DNA of 64,000 nt from Sphingobium terrigena (GTDB lineage Bacteria > Pseudomonadota > Alphaproteobacteria > Sphingomonadales > Sphingomonadaceae). Positions 17,217 through 25,849 of the stretch are shown here, one piece after another. The notes under the pieces are model-generated. The model was not told the origin of the DNA, made no database searches, and was given only the letters and a program-made list of their open reading frames with translations. Within the stretch, counting starts at the first letter, position 1. Every line of letters starts with the position of its first letter. A program made the position numbers and the translations under genes. The DNA is taken from contig NZ_QVRA01000013.1 of the NCBI RefSeq assembly GCF_003591655.1, positions 1 to 64,000 of the forward strand, in the 5' to 3' direction.

Positions 17217-17237
17217 TTCTCCCCGGTGGGGGGAGAA
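17217..17237. repeat. Short palindrome TTCTCCCC/GGGGAGAA
   Basis: Perfect 8-bp arms around GGTGG, in the gap between the symporter start and the lipoprotein terminator. It looks like another small dispersed palindrome rather than a terminator, since no T tract adjoins. Confidence 0.5.
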
Positions 17238-17255
17238 ATAAGCAGCATCTCACCC

Positions 17256-17295
17256 AAAAAAAGAAGGCCCGGCGACCACATAAGATCGCCGAGCC
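17256..17295 (-). terminator. Rho-independent terminator of the DUF4136 lipoprotein gene
   Basis: On the minus strand GGCTCGGCGATC pairs along its full 12 bases (two G-U pairs) with GGTCGCCGGGCC around a 6-base loop, followed by TTCTTTTTTTG. It begins 42 bases after the stop codon. Confidence 0.92.
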
Positions 17296-17337
17296 AATCG
17301 GGTCAGGCTGGGAGCCGCCCCGTAACTTGTGCCTGCC

Positions 17338-18000
17338 TCAGCCCTTTTTTTCGGGCGGCAGAGTGATCTTCACATCCTCGCCATTCTGGCCGGGGAAGTT
17401 GGTGAACATCGCGTCGATCAGATTGGGAACCAGATAGGTCAGCTTGTTGGACAGCGAGCGTGCACTCGCCTTGCCCTCGAACAGGCGGCGATTGTCGGCG
17501 GCGCGATCGATCTTCATGCTGAGGTCGCTGGTATAGACGGTGTAGCTCGACACATCGTTGAAGCCGCCACCGCCGAACAGCCAGGGATCATAAAAGCCAT
17601 AGCCCCATGGACGGCCCCAGCGGCCGCGCATCCCCCAGCCGCCGCCATACATGAAGGGGTCAGCACCCCAGCCGCCGCCAAAGCCGGTCGAGCGTATCTT
17701 CTCCCGGCCATTATCGACATCATAGGCGACGCGGACGATCAGGTCAGCGCTGGCCGGATCGCTGGCCGCGACATAGCCGGTCTGGCTCAGCCGTTGACCG
17801 ACCAATGCGGCATAATGGGAAAATTCAAGGCCGCCAGCCAGTTGCGGATTATCCGCGACGATCGTGAAGCTCTGGCCAGCCGGGGCCGGGAGCTGCTGAA
17901 AGCGCGCCACATCAGCCTTGAACGGGGTGGCGCAGCCAGAAAGCGCCGCCAGCGCCAGAGCGGGGGCCGCGAACATGCCGAACTTCTTGAAACGGGTCAT
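17338..18000 (-). CDS. DUF4136-type outer-membrane lipoprotein
   Basis: A lipoprotein signal (MTRFKKFGMFAAPALALAAL then the lipobox LSGC) gives a lipidated cysteine at about residue 22. The mature part has FKADVARFQQLP, the LAGGLEFSHYAALVGQRLSQTGY segment and a glycine/tryptophan-rich loop (GGGWGADPFMYGGGWGM), which together fit DUF4136 proteins. Function of the family is unknown. It is a single-gene unit: it has its own strong terminator, and its start faces trpS across 154 bases. The frame continues 38 codons upstream without sense; 18000 is the first ATG that makes a proper signal peptide. Confidence 0.85.
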   Translation of the reverse strand: MTRFKKFGMFAAPALALAALSGCATPFKADVARFQQLPAPAGQSFTIVADNPQLAGGLEFSHYAALVGQRLSQTGYVAASDPASADLIVRVAYDVDNGREKIRSTGFGGGWGADPFMYGGGWGMRGRWGRPWGYGFYDPWLFGGGGFNDVSSYTVYTSDLSMKIDRAADNRRLFEGKASARSLSNKLTYLVPNLIDAMFTNFPGQNGEDVKITLPPEKKG

Positions 18001-18154
18001 TTTTCTGCGTCCTGTACCAGGCATGGAGCCTAATGAACTATGTGCGCCGTGCGATAGCAAAACGCAACTGAACATCATTTGAACGCACGAAGTAACCGAA
18101 CGGGCGCAAAGCATGTTCTGTCAGGTCAGGGACGTTGCCACGCGGGCAAACCCG

Positions 18155-19159
18155 TCAACGCATCAGCCCCATCGCATCATAGGCCGCGCGCAACGTGGGT
18201 TCCGCCGCCGCCGCCGCCCTGGCCGCGCCCTTGTCCAATATCGCGTCCAGCATCGCGTCGTCGGTCCGCAATTGCAGGAAACGCTCGCGAATCGGGCGCA
18301 GCGTTTCGACCAGCACCTCGCCCAGCACAGGCTTGAACGCGCCAAAGCCCTTGCCGGCAAATTCGGCGCAGACCGCGTCGGTGGTGCGGCCGGTCATCGT
18401 CGCCAATATGCCGACCAGATTGGCGGCTTCCGGACGGCCAGCCAGCCCTTCGGCTGTCTCAGGCAGCATGTCCTGATCGCTCTTGGCCTTCTTCACCTTG
18501 GCCATGATCGCATCGTCATCGTCGGTCAGGTTGATGCGGCTGAGGTCGGACGGATCGGACTTGGACATTTTCGCCGTCCCGTCGCGCAGCGACATGATGC
18601 GCGCGCTTTCCTTGGGGATGATCGGCGCGGGCAGGGTGAAGACGTCTGCGCCGAAATCCGTGTTGAACTTGGTCGCGATGTCGCGGCACAGTTCCAGATG
18701 TTGCTTCTGGTCCTCGCCCACCGGCACATGGGTCGCCTGATAGAGCAATATGTCGGCGGCTTGCAGCACTGGATAGACGAACAGGCCGACCGACGCGCCT
18801 TCGCGATCCTTGCCCGCCTTGTCCTTGAACTGGGTCATGCGGTTGAGCCAGCCGATCCGCGCGGTGCCGTTCAATAACCAGCAGAGCTCCGCATGGGCGG
18901 GGACGCGCGCCTGATTGAACAGGACCGAGCGGTCGGGATCGATCCCGGCGGCGACCAGCGCGGCGGCCATGTCGCGCACGTTGCGGATGCGCTGTTCGCG
19001 CCCTTCATGCACGGTGATGGAGTGCATGTCGGCGAGGAAGAAGAAGCATTGCGCATCGCCCGTCATCTCGTCCTGCATCTTCACCCAGTTGCGGATCGCG
19101 CCAAGATAATTGCCAAGGTGCAGATTGCCGGTGGGCTGGATGCCGGAAAGGACGCGCAT
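18155..19159 (-). CDS. trpS: Tryptophanyl-tRNA synthetase
   Basis: Charges tRNA-Trp. The 334-residue class I enzyme opens with MRVLSGIQPTGNLHLGNYLG, which includes the HIGH-like HLGN motif (about 14-17), and contains KMSKSDPS as the KMSKS loop (about 200). The LLYQATHVPVGEDQKQHLEL stretch is the tryptophan-binding region. The frame extends 14 codons further up, but the family N-terminus and position seven bases after murJ support 19159. Co-transcribed with murJ. Confidence 0.97.
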   Translation of the reverse strand: MRVLSGIQPTGNLHLGNYLGAIRNWVKMQDEMTGDAQCFFFLADMHSITVHEGREQRIRNVRDMAAALVAAGIDPDRSVLFNQARVPAHAELCWLLNGTARIGWLNRMTQFKDKAGKDREGASVGLFVYPVLQAADILLYQATHVPVGEDQKQHLELCRDIATKFNTDFGADVFTLPAPIIPKESARIMSLRDGTAKMSKSDPSDLSRINLTDDDDAIMAKVKKAKSDQDMLPETAEGLAGRPEAANLVGILATMTGRTTDAVCAEFAGKGFGAFKPVLGEVLVETLRPIRERFLQLRTDDAMLDAILDKGAARAAAAAEPTLRAAYDAMGLMR

Positions 19160-19166
19160 GGATCGA

Positions 19167-20753
19167 TTAACTCGCTTTGGGCGCACGGCGCAGGGCAGCA
19201 CGCAATTCGCTGATACTATAGGCCCGGACGATCAGGGCCGCCGCCCCATAGACCAGACCGCCAATGCCGCACAACAGGCCAAGCGCGATGACGCGCTGGG
19301 TCACGCTGCCCGCCATATAGGGATCGACCAGCGGATTGAGCAGCAGCAGCGCCCCGCCCATGATCGCGCTGGCCAGGATGATGCGCAGCGCCTTGCCCCG
19401 GAACCGCGCGTCCATCCGCAACTGGTCGCGGCGATGGAGCAGCCAGTAGAGGATCAGCACATTGACCCAGGCGGCGATCGCGGTGGAGATCGCGACGCCG
19501 ACATGGCCGAAGGGCCAGATGAGGGTGAGGTTGCCGACCAGATTGAACAGCATGGAGAATACCGCGACCCGCACCGGCGTTTTCGTGTCCTGCCGCGCAT
19601 AGAAGCCGGGTGTCAGCACCTTGATCAGGACATAGGCGGGCACGCCCAGCGCAAAAGCAGCGAGTGCACCTGCTGCACCGATCGTGTCGGTCGCGGTAAA
19701 GGCACCATGCTGGAGCAGCCCGCGGATCAGTGGCGTTGCCGACAGGCATAGCGCGACGGCGGCGGGCAGGGCCAGAAACAGCGCCAGCTCCATCGCCCTA
19801 TTCTGGGTATGGCTGGCGGCTTGCTCATTGCCCGACCCGATCTGGCGGGAGAGGGCGGGCAGGATGGCGGTGCCAACGCCAATGCCGATCAGGCCCAGCG
19901 GCAACTGGTTCAGCCGATCGGCATAATAAAGATAGCTGACCGCCCCTTGCGGCAGGAAGCGGGCAGCAAGGCTGGTGGAGATCAGGAGGTTGAACTGGAT
20001 CGCCCCCGCGCCCAGCGCCGCCGGGCCGATCAGTGCCAGCAACCGGCGCACTTGTGGCGAGAGGCGCGGCCGCTGGAGCCGCAGCACCACGCCCGCGCGG
20101 CGGCAGGCCCAGATCAGCCAGAGCAGTTGCAACAGCCCCGATACCGTGACCGCAACCGCCTGCGCATGCGCGGTCTCAACCGGGGTCGCGCCGCGAAAAA
20201 AGAGCACCGCACCGATCATGCAGAGGTTCAGCAACACCGGGGCGGCGGCATTGACCCAGAAGCGATCGAGCGAATTCAAGATGCCGCCCAGCAGCGACAC
20301 AAGGCTGATCAGCGCCAGATAGGGAAAGGTGATACGGGTCAGCGTGACGGCCAGGTCGAACTTGGCCGGGCCGCCATCGGGGAAGCCCCCGGTCATCGCC
20401 CAGACCACCGGCGCGGCCAGCGCCATCATGAGCAGGGAAAAAAGAACCAGCACCGGAAATAGCACAGACAAGATCTGCCCGGCAAAGGCGACCGCGACCG
20501 CCTTGCCGCTGCCCGGAACGGCCTTGTCCCCTTCCGCCATCGTCCGGTTGAACATCGGCACGAACACGGCGGCAAAGGCACCCTCGGCAAAGAGGGCGCG
20601 GAACAGGTTGGGCAGGCGCCAGGCGATCAGAAAGGCGTCGGACGCCAACCCCGCGCCCAGAAAGCGCGCCACCAGCATGTCGCGCACCATCCCCAATATC
20701 CGGCTGACCAGCGTCAGTCCGCCGATGGTGGAGGTGGCTCTCAGCAGGCCCAT
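19167..20753 (-). CDS. murJ: Lipid II flippase MurJ
   Basis: Moves the peptidoglycan precursor lipid II across the inner membrane. The 528 residues begin with the family motif TSTIGGLTLVSRILGMVRDMLVARFLG and continue with ALFAEGAFAAVFVPMF, and about 14 hydrophobic helices follow. The arginines of RxxGxxRD, needed for function in E. coli MurJ, are present. The gene starts right after an array of palindromic repeats (20771-20890), downstream of secB on the same strand, and runs into trpS. Confidence 0.96.
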   Translation of the reverse strand: MGLLRATSTIGGLTLVSRILGMVRDMLVARFLGAGLASDAFLIAWRLPNLFRALFAEGAFAAVFVPMFNRTMAEGDKAVPGSGKAVAVAFAGQILSVLFPVLVLFSLLMMALAAPVVWAMTGGFPDGGPAKFDLAVTLTRITFPYLALISLVSLLGGILNSLDRFWVNAAAPVLLNLCMIGAVLFFRGATPVETAHAQAVAVTVSGLLQLLWLIWACRRAGVVLRLQRPRLSPQVRRLLALIGPAALGAGAIQFNLLISTSLAARFLPQGAVSYLYYADRLNQLPLGLIGIGVGTAILPALSRQIGSGNEQAASHTQNRAMELALFLALPAAVALCLSATPLIRGLLQHGAFTATDTIGAAGALAAFALGVPAYVLIKVLTPGFYARQDTKTPVRVAVFSMLFNLVGNLTLIWPFGHVGVAISTAIAAWVNVLILYWLLHRRDQLRMDARFRGKALRIILASAIMGGALLLLNPLVDPYMAGSVTQRVIALGLLCGIGGLVYGAAALIVRAYSISELRAALRRAPKAS

Positions 20754-20770
20754 GAAAATATCCCCAATCC

Positions 20771-20890
20771 CGTTCGGGCTGAGCGAAGTCGAAGCCCTCC
20801 CCTGAACGTAGAGAAGGGGCTTCGACTTCGCTCAGCTTGGAACGAGTCACGTGCCTCGTTCCAACCCTTCGACAAGCTCAGGGCGAACGG
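20771..20890. repeat. Array of palindromic repeats between secB and murJ
   Basis: Three hairpins in a row. GCTGAGCGAAGTCGAAGCCC (20778-20797) is repeated inverted without a mismatch at 20817-20836. TTGGAACGAG (20837-20846) pairs with CTCGTTCCAA (20855-20864). Then comes CCCTTCGACAAGCTCAGGG followed by CGAACGG, which is the inverse of the same unit. The layout is like the BIME arrays of enterobacteria. Confidence 0.85.
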
Positions 20891-20907
20891 ATGAGGTGTC
20901 ATGACGC

Positions 20908-21414
20908 TCAGGCGTGACCGGCAGGCTCGCCAGCGGTCGTTTCCATCTGCTGCGCCTGTTGCAGATACAGCGCGCCAAAGTCGATCGGGTCGAGCAGCAG
21001 CGGTGGGAAGCCGCCGTCGCGGATCGCATCGGCCAGCACGCGGCGGGCGAAGGGGAAGATGAGGCGCGGGGCTTCGGCCAGCATGAAGGGCTGGATCTGA
21101 TCCTCCGGCACGTTGCGCATCCCGAACAAGGCGGCATAGAGCAGTTCGACGGCAAAGGCGGTGCCCTGCGGCGCGACGGCCTTCACTTCGATCTTGAGCG
21201 AGACTTCCAGCACTTCTTCGCCGACCTTGTCGGCGCCGATGTTGAACTGGACGTCGATCTGCGGCTGGTCGGGCCACTGGTAGCAGGCCGGTGCATTCGG
21301 ATTCTCGAACGACAGGTCCTTCACATATTGGCTGATCAGCGCGATCTGCGGCGCGGTGTCGGCGCCGTTGACCTGGGTGTTCACGGTGTAGTTGGTGTCG
21401 ACTTCGTCGGCCAT
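20908..21414 (-). CDS. secB: Protein-export chaperone SecB
   Basis: Tetrameric cytoplasmic chaperone that holds precursor proteins unfolded and passes them to SecA. The 168 residues show the family sequence IALISQYVKDLSFENPNAP, the VSLKIEVKA strand, YAALFGM and the end region LPPLLLDPIDFGALY (here FPPLLLDPIDFGALYLQQ). The start at 21414 rather than 13 codons upstream gives MADEVDTNY, the usual N-terminus. It diverges from the Tim44-like gene, an order common in alphaproteobacteria. Confidence 0.96.
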   Translation of the reverse strand: MADEVDTNYTVNTQVNGADTAPQIALISQYVKDLSFENPNAPACYQWPDQPQIDVQFNIGADKVGEEVLEVSLKIEVKAVAPQGTAFAVELLYAALFGMRNVPEDQIQPFMLAEAPRLIFPFARRVLADAIRDGGFPPLLLDPIDFGALYLQQAQQMETTAGEPAGHA

Positions 21415-21596
21415 CGTCTGTCCTGGCTTTCCCTGTTGTCCGGCGGGCGGCAAGCCCCCCTTTGCGATGACCCGCGCGCTTAGCAGGGGCGGAAGGGCAG
21501 GGCAATGCCACGCCGTGCAACCCCCTATTTGAAGTTACGTGCAAACATGCCTATGTTGGTCGGAACATTGTCCCCACACAAAGGGTATAGCCTTCC

Positions 21597-22250
21597 GTGT
21601 ATGTGATTGTCATCCTCGCCATGATCGCCGGTTTTCTGGCGCTGCGGCTCTATTCCGTTCTCGGCAAGCGTACCGGGCACGAACAGGAGCCTGCGCTGCG
21701 CCCGGCGGAGGACCGCGCCAAGGTGACGGTCCTGCAACCGCGCCCCGCCACTGAAATGGCGGGCGATTCGGTGCGTCTGGCCGATGGACTGATCGCACCG
21801 GGGGCTGAAATGGGCGTTCGCGCGCTGATCGCCGCCGACCGCAGCTTCGACGTGCCGCAATTTGTCGATGGCGCAAAGAGCGCCTATCGCATGGTGCTGG
21901 AAGCCTTCTGGCGCGGCGATCGCGATGAACTGGCCTGGCTATGTGACGAGGATGTGCGCGCATCGTTTGAAGAGGCGATTGCCGCCCGTGAGGCGGAGGG
22001 GCATGTCCTCGACAACCGGCTGGTCCGCATCGAAAAGGCGCAGATTGTCGAGGCGTCGGTCGATGGCCGCATCGCACAGGTCGCGCTGCGGTTTGAGGCG
22101 GATATTGCCGCTGTCACCCGCGACAAGGACGGCAATGTCGTCGCCGGGTCGATGACCGATGCGGTTGGCACCAACGACATCTGGACCTTCACCCGCGATA
22201 TTCGCAGCGCCGACCCCAACTGGAAGCTTAGCGAAACCGACGAAGCGTGA
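21597..22250 (+). CDS. Tim44/TimA-like inner-membrane protein
   Basis: One N-terminal transmembrane helix (VIVILAMIAGFLALRLYSVLG, about 3-23) is followed by a charged linker and a C-terminal Tim44-like domain of about 130 residues (FVDGAKSAYRMVLEAFWRGDRDEL ... NDIWTFTRDIRSADPNWKLSET). In alphaproteobacteria these TimA proteins are relatives of the mitochondrial import motor subunit and lie next to secB, as here. Start is GTG with no ATG option nearby. mltA follows after seven bases. Confidence 0.85.
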   Translation: MYVIVILAMIAGFLALRLYSVLGKRTGHEQEPALRPAEDRAKVTVLQPRPATEMAGDSVRLADGLIAPGAEMGVRALIAADRSFDVPQFVDGAKSAYRMVLEAFWRGDRDELAWLCDEDVRASFEEAIAAREAEGHVLDNRLVRIEKAQIVEASVDGRIAQVALRFEADIAAVTRDKDGNVVAGSMTDAVGTNDIWTFTRDIRSADPNWKLSETDEA

Positions 22251-22257
22251 TCGCGGC

Positions 22258-23511
22258 ATGAGTTTCCGGCATTCGGCAGGCGCGCTGATCGCAGCGCTGG
22301 CGCTGTCCGCTTGCGCAGGCGGGATGATCCCGCCATCGGCCAGCGGACCCGCCGCCCCGTCACGCCCGGTGCCATCGGGCGAGGCGACGCGCCCGACCCC
22401 CGCCACACCGCGCCCGACGCTGCCGGTCGAAATGCCTGCTGACCCGGCGCTGGACAGCAGCACGGCAGCAGGCCTTGGCGTCACGCGCGGTCCCGATATT
22501 GCCAGCCTGATCCCGTCGGGCGAACGGTCGCGGCTGGCGTTGACGGCGTTCCGCATTTCCTGCCCCACGCTGATGCGCCGCACCGACCAGAGTGGCCTGA
22601 CCAAGGGGTCCGACTGGAACAACGCCTGCGCGGCGGCCTCCAGCTGGCCCGAAGCCAGTGCAAGCGAGTTTTTCTCCCGCTATTTTGAAGCAGTGCAGGT
22701 CGGCACCGGCGCGGCCTTTGTCACGGGCTATTATGAACCGGAAATTGCCGGATCGCGCACCCGCCAGCCCGGCTATGAGGTGCCGATCTATCGCCGCCCC
22801 ACCGACCTGATCGACGTCGATCTCGGCCAGTTCAGCGAGAGTCTCAAAGGCCGCACGATCCGTGGCAAGGTGTCCGGCACCAAATTCATCCCCTATGACG
22901 AACGCGCGCAGATCGTGGCGGGCGCATTGGCCGGGCGCGGGCTGGAACTGGCCTGGGCCGCTGATCCGGTCGAATTTTTCTTCCTGCAGGTGCAGGGCAG
23001 CGGGCGGCTCAACCTGCCCGATGGCAGCGTCATGCGGATCGGCTATGACGGGCAGAATGGCCGCGACTATAGCGGTATCGGCAAGCTGATGAAGGATCGC
23101 GGTCTGATCCAGGCCGGGTCGATGCAGGACATCATGCAATATCTGCGCGCCAACCCGGTCGAGGGCGCGGCAATCATGAACGAAAATAAGAGCTTCGTCT
23201 TTTTCCGCGAACTGACTGGTGCTGGGCCGATCGGCGCACTGGGCGTGCCGGTGACGGCGGAGGGCACGGTTGCCGCCGACCCCAAATTCGTGCCGCTGGG
23301 CGCGCCGGTGCTGCTCTCGCTCGACCGCGCCGAACCCAATGGCGTGTGGATCGCGCAGGATACGGGCGGCGCGATCAAGGGCGCCAACCGCTTCGACAGT
23401 TTCTGGGGCGCGGGCGCGCGGGCGCGGGGCATTGCCGGCGGCATGTCGGCACGCGGCAGCGCGCTGGTGTTGCTGCCGATCGGCTCGGCGGCGCGCCTCG
23501 TCCGACCCTGA
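22258..23511 (+). CDS. mltA: Membrane-bound lytic transglycosylase MltA
   Basis: Cleaves peptidoglycan glycan strands, forming 1,6-anhydro-muropeptides, from the inner face of the outer membrane. The 417 residues start with a lipoprotein signal ending LALSAC, then a proline-rich spacer (about 25-75), the MltA domain (about 120-300: VTGYYEPEIAGSRTRQPGYEVPIY ... FFLQVQGSGRLNLPDG) and the 3D domain with the catalytic Asp region GVWIAQDTGGAIKGANRFDSFWG. The start at 22258 matches the signal peptide; upstream frame overlaps the previous gene. Confidence 0.93.
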   Translation: MSFRHSAGALIAALALSACAGGMIPPSASGPAAPSRPVPSGEATRPTPATPRPTLPVEMPADPALDSSTAAGLGVTRGPDIASLIPSGERSRLALTAFRISCPTLMRRTDQSGLTKGSDWNNACAAASSWPEASASEFFSRYFEAVQVGTGAAFVTGYYEPEIAGSRTRQPGYEVPIYRRPTDLIDVDLGQFSESLKGRTIRGKVSGTKFIPYDERAQIVAGALAGRGLELAWAADPVEFFFLQVQGSGRLNLPDGSVMRIGYDGQNGRDYSGIGKLMKDRGLIQAGSMQDIMQYLRANPVEGAAIMNENKSFVFFRELTGAGPIGALGVPVTAEGTVAADPKFVPLGAPVLLSLDRAEPNGVWIAQDTGGAIKGANRFDSFWGAGARARGIAGGMSARGSALVLLPIGSAARLVRP

Positions 23512-23522
23512 CCGGCCGTTCG

Positions 23523-24056
23523 ATGGCGCGGCGGCACCTGTCCCCCGATGAAACCGCGCTCTGGACTGCGCTGACCCGATCGGTCCGGCCGATCCGCCCG
23601 CATGGCCGGGTGATGCCAGCGCTCCCGACCCAGCCGGTGGCTGTCGCCGCCAAAACAGGGTTAACGCCACCCCCGCGACCGACACCGGCCCCCGTACCCG
23701 TCCGCACGCCCGCAGCGGTGCTGGATAGCGGCTGGGAGAAGCGGATTCGCGGCGGCACGATCAGCCCGGACATGAGCATCGACCTGCACGGCCACAGCCT
23801 GTCGGCGGCGCATGTGCGGCTCAATCAGGCGATTGCGTCGGGGTTGGCGCGCGACGCCCGCGTCCTCCTCGTCGTGACCGGCAAGCCGCCCAAAAACGCG
23901 GCGGACGGGGCATCACGGCGCGGCGCGATACGCGGGGAAATCGGCCATTGGCTGGAAACCAGCCCCTATGCCGACCGCATCGCCAGCGTCCGGGTCGCCC
24001 ATCCGCGCCATGGCGGCGATGGCGCGCTCTATCTTGTTTTACGCCGGAAAAAATAA
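23523..24056 (+). CDS. Smr-domain protein
   Basis: The C-terminal half (about 85-177) is a small MutS-related (Smr) domain with the DLHGHSLSAAHVRL motif and the VRVAHPRHGGDGALYLVLRR end; such domains act as nicking endonucleases or nucleic-acid binders. The N-terminal half has a proline-rich linker (about 40-70). The order mltA-Smr downstream of secB/Tim44 is typical of alphaproteobacteria. It begins 11 bases after mltA. The open frame extends into mltA, so 23523 (MARRHLSPDE) is chosen. Confidence 0.9.
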   Translation: MARRHLSPDETALWTALTRSVRPIRPHGRVMPALPTQPVAVAAKTGLTPPPRPTPAPVPVRTPAAVLDSGWEKRIRGGTISPDMSIDLHGHSLSAAHVRLNQAIASGLARDARVLLVVTGKPPKNAADGASRRGAIRGEIGHWLETSPYADRIASVRVAHPRHGGDGALYLVLRRKK

Positions 24057-24156
24057 CGATTTTCGCGGCTTTCGCTGATCTTTTCTTAACCACTGTCCTT
24101 CATATCCGGCGGATCATGATCCTCTTTCGGGGTCGCTTGCGGGGGTAAGGAGGCAG

Positions 24157-25842
24157 ATGCACGGCGTTACGTTGAAAAGCCGCGCTGCTGCCTTTGCCTG
24201 CGCTGCGGGTGCGCTGGTGTTCATCCTGTCGTTGGTGCTGGGTTATACGCCGGGCGCGCAGGACGATATTGTCCAGATCGGCCGCGCGCTGATCATCGCC
24301 ATTCTTTGCGGCACGATGAGTTGGGCTTCCGCGAGCCGTACCATCGCCACCACCGCCACGGCTATTGACGCTGCTACCGAACGCCTGCTCGCTGCCGCCC
24401 ATGGCGATCTCCAGTCGCGCGTGCCGTCCGAAATCGGGCTGGAACTGCCCGATCTGTCAGTCGCGCTGGAAAGCCTGTTCAGCCAGGTCCGTACCAATCT
24501 CGACCATGTCCAGGCGCTTGCCCTGTTCGACCAGGTCACAGGCCTTGCCAACCGCACCAGCTTCTGCCGCCAGGTCGAGCGCCAGCTTGCCGAGCGCGAA
24601 GAGGGGGGCATGGCCGCCCTGTTCTTTATCGATCTCGACGGGTTCAAAAGCGTCAACGACACGCTGGGCCATGCCGCAGGCGACCAGTTGCTCGCGCGCG
24701 TCGCGGGCCGCCTGCGCGAAGTGGTGATGGCGCAGATCGGCGCGGGAATGGGTGATGCGGTCATCGGTCGCCTCGCCGGTGACGAATTCACGATGTTCTT
24801 CCCTACCTTATCGGGCCACAATGCCGCCGCGCGGATCGCCCGCGCCATCCAGTTTGCGCTGGGTGAGCGGTTCGATCTGGGCAGCCAGCATGTCGATCTC
24901 GGCGCATCGATCGGCATCGCCTGCTATCCCGACCATGGCGATACGCTGTCGACCCTGCTGCGCGCCGCCGACATCGCCATGTATCATGCCAAGCATGAAG
25001 GGCGGGGCCGCGCGGAAATGTATAGCGACGCGCTGGCGCTGGAGGCGTCCGACCGCGCCGATCTGGAGCGCGACCTGCTGCTGGCGCTGGAGCGCGACGA
25101 ATTTCTGCTGGAGTTCCAGCCGCAGATCGACGTCCTGACCGGGCGCACGGTCACCGCCGAAGCACTGGTGCGCTGGGCGCATCCCGAACGCAATATCGTC
25201 ATGCCCGGCGCCTTCGTGCCCGTGGCGGAGGAAAGCGGGGCAATCGTCGCGCTGGGCGACTGGGTGATGAGCCGAGTGTGCGAAACCGCCGCGCGCTGGT
25301 CCCGCGCGGGCATCCATCAGCGAATCGCCGTCAATATCTCCACCCGCGAACTGGGGCAGGCCGATTTCTTCCTGCGCCTGCGCCACGCCATCGCCACGCA
25401 TCAGGTGCCGGCAGGGATGCTGGAGCTGGAAATCACCGAATCGCTGGCGATGGAGATGGAGCCGCGCGTGCTGGACCAACTCGCTGCGCTGCGCCGCGAT
25501 GGCGTGCGTATCGCCATCGACGATTTCGGCACCGGCTATTCCAACCTGTCGCGGCTGAAGGAATTGCCGGTCGATCGGGTCAAGATCGACCGCAGCCTGG
25601 TCCGCGACATCGCGACATCCGCCGAAGCGCGCACCATCTGCTCCGCCGTCGTCGGCCTTATTCAGGGGCTGGGGATGGAAGTGGTGGTCGAAGGCATTGA
25701 GAACCAGGCGCAGATGGACATGCTGCGCGTCATCGGCTGCACCCTGTTCCAGGGCTATCATCTGGCGATGCCGACGGGCGAAGAGGATTATCTGAGCCGT
25801 TATACGGCCCAGCCCGCCGCGCTGGAGCGGGGAGCGGGATAG
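24157..25842 (+). CDS. GGDEF-EAL c-di-GMP turnover protein, membrane-bound
   Basis: Two N-terminal transmembrane helices (about 10-30 and 44-60), a short HAMP-like linker (ATAIDAATERLLAAAHGDLQSRV), a GGDEF domain with the signature AGDEF (about 207-211) and an EAL domain with EALVRW (about 336-341), in 561 residues. The first Gly-to-Ala change is found in some active cyclases, so synthesis cannot be excluded. The EAL side keeps DDFGTGYSNLSRL and the KIDRSLV lysine region, so phosphodiesterase activity is likely. AGGAGG precedes the ATG. The stop faces that of dapE across seven bases. Confidence 0.92.
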   Translation: MHGVTLKSRAAAFACAAGALVFILSLVLGYTPGAQDDIVQIGRALIIAILCGTMSWASASRTIATTATAIDAATERLLAAAHGDLQSRVPSEIGLELPDLSVALESLFSQVRTNLDHVQALALFDQVTGLANRTSFCRQVERQLAEREEGGMAALFFIDLDGFKSVNDTLGHAAGDQLLARVAGRLREVVMAQIGAGMGDAVIGRLAGDEFTMFFPTLSGHNAAARIARAIQFALGERFDLGSQHVDLGASIGIACYPDHGDTLSTLLRAADIAMYHAKHEGRGRAEMYSDALALEASDRADLERDLLLALERDEFLLEFQPQIDVLTGRTVTAEALVRWAHPERNIVMPGAFVPVAEESGAIVALGDWVMSRVCETAARWSRAGIHQRIAVNISTRELGQADFFLRLRHAIATHQVPAGMLELEITESLAMEMEPRVLDQLAALRRDGVRIAIDDFGTGYSNLSRLKELPVDRVKIDRSLVRDIATSAEARTICSAVVGLIQGLGMEVVVEGIENQAQMDMLRVIGCTLFQGYHLAMPTGEEDYLSRYTAQPAALERGAG

Positions 25843-25849
25843 CTTCCCC

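Noticed and set aside
20757-20905. Small RNA gene between secB and murJ
   Set aside because: The structure is fully explained by members of the dispersed palindrome family; no promoter or terminator pattern is visible.
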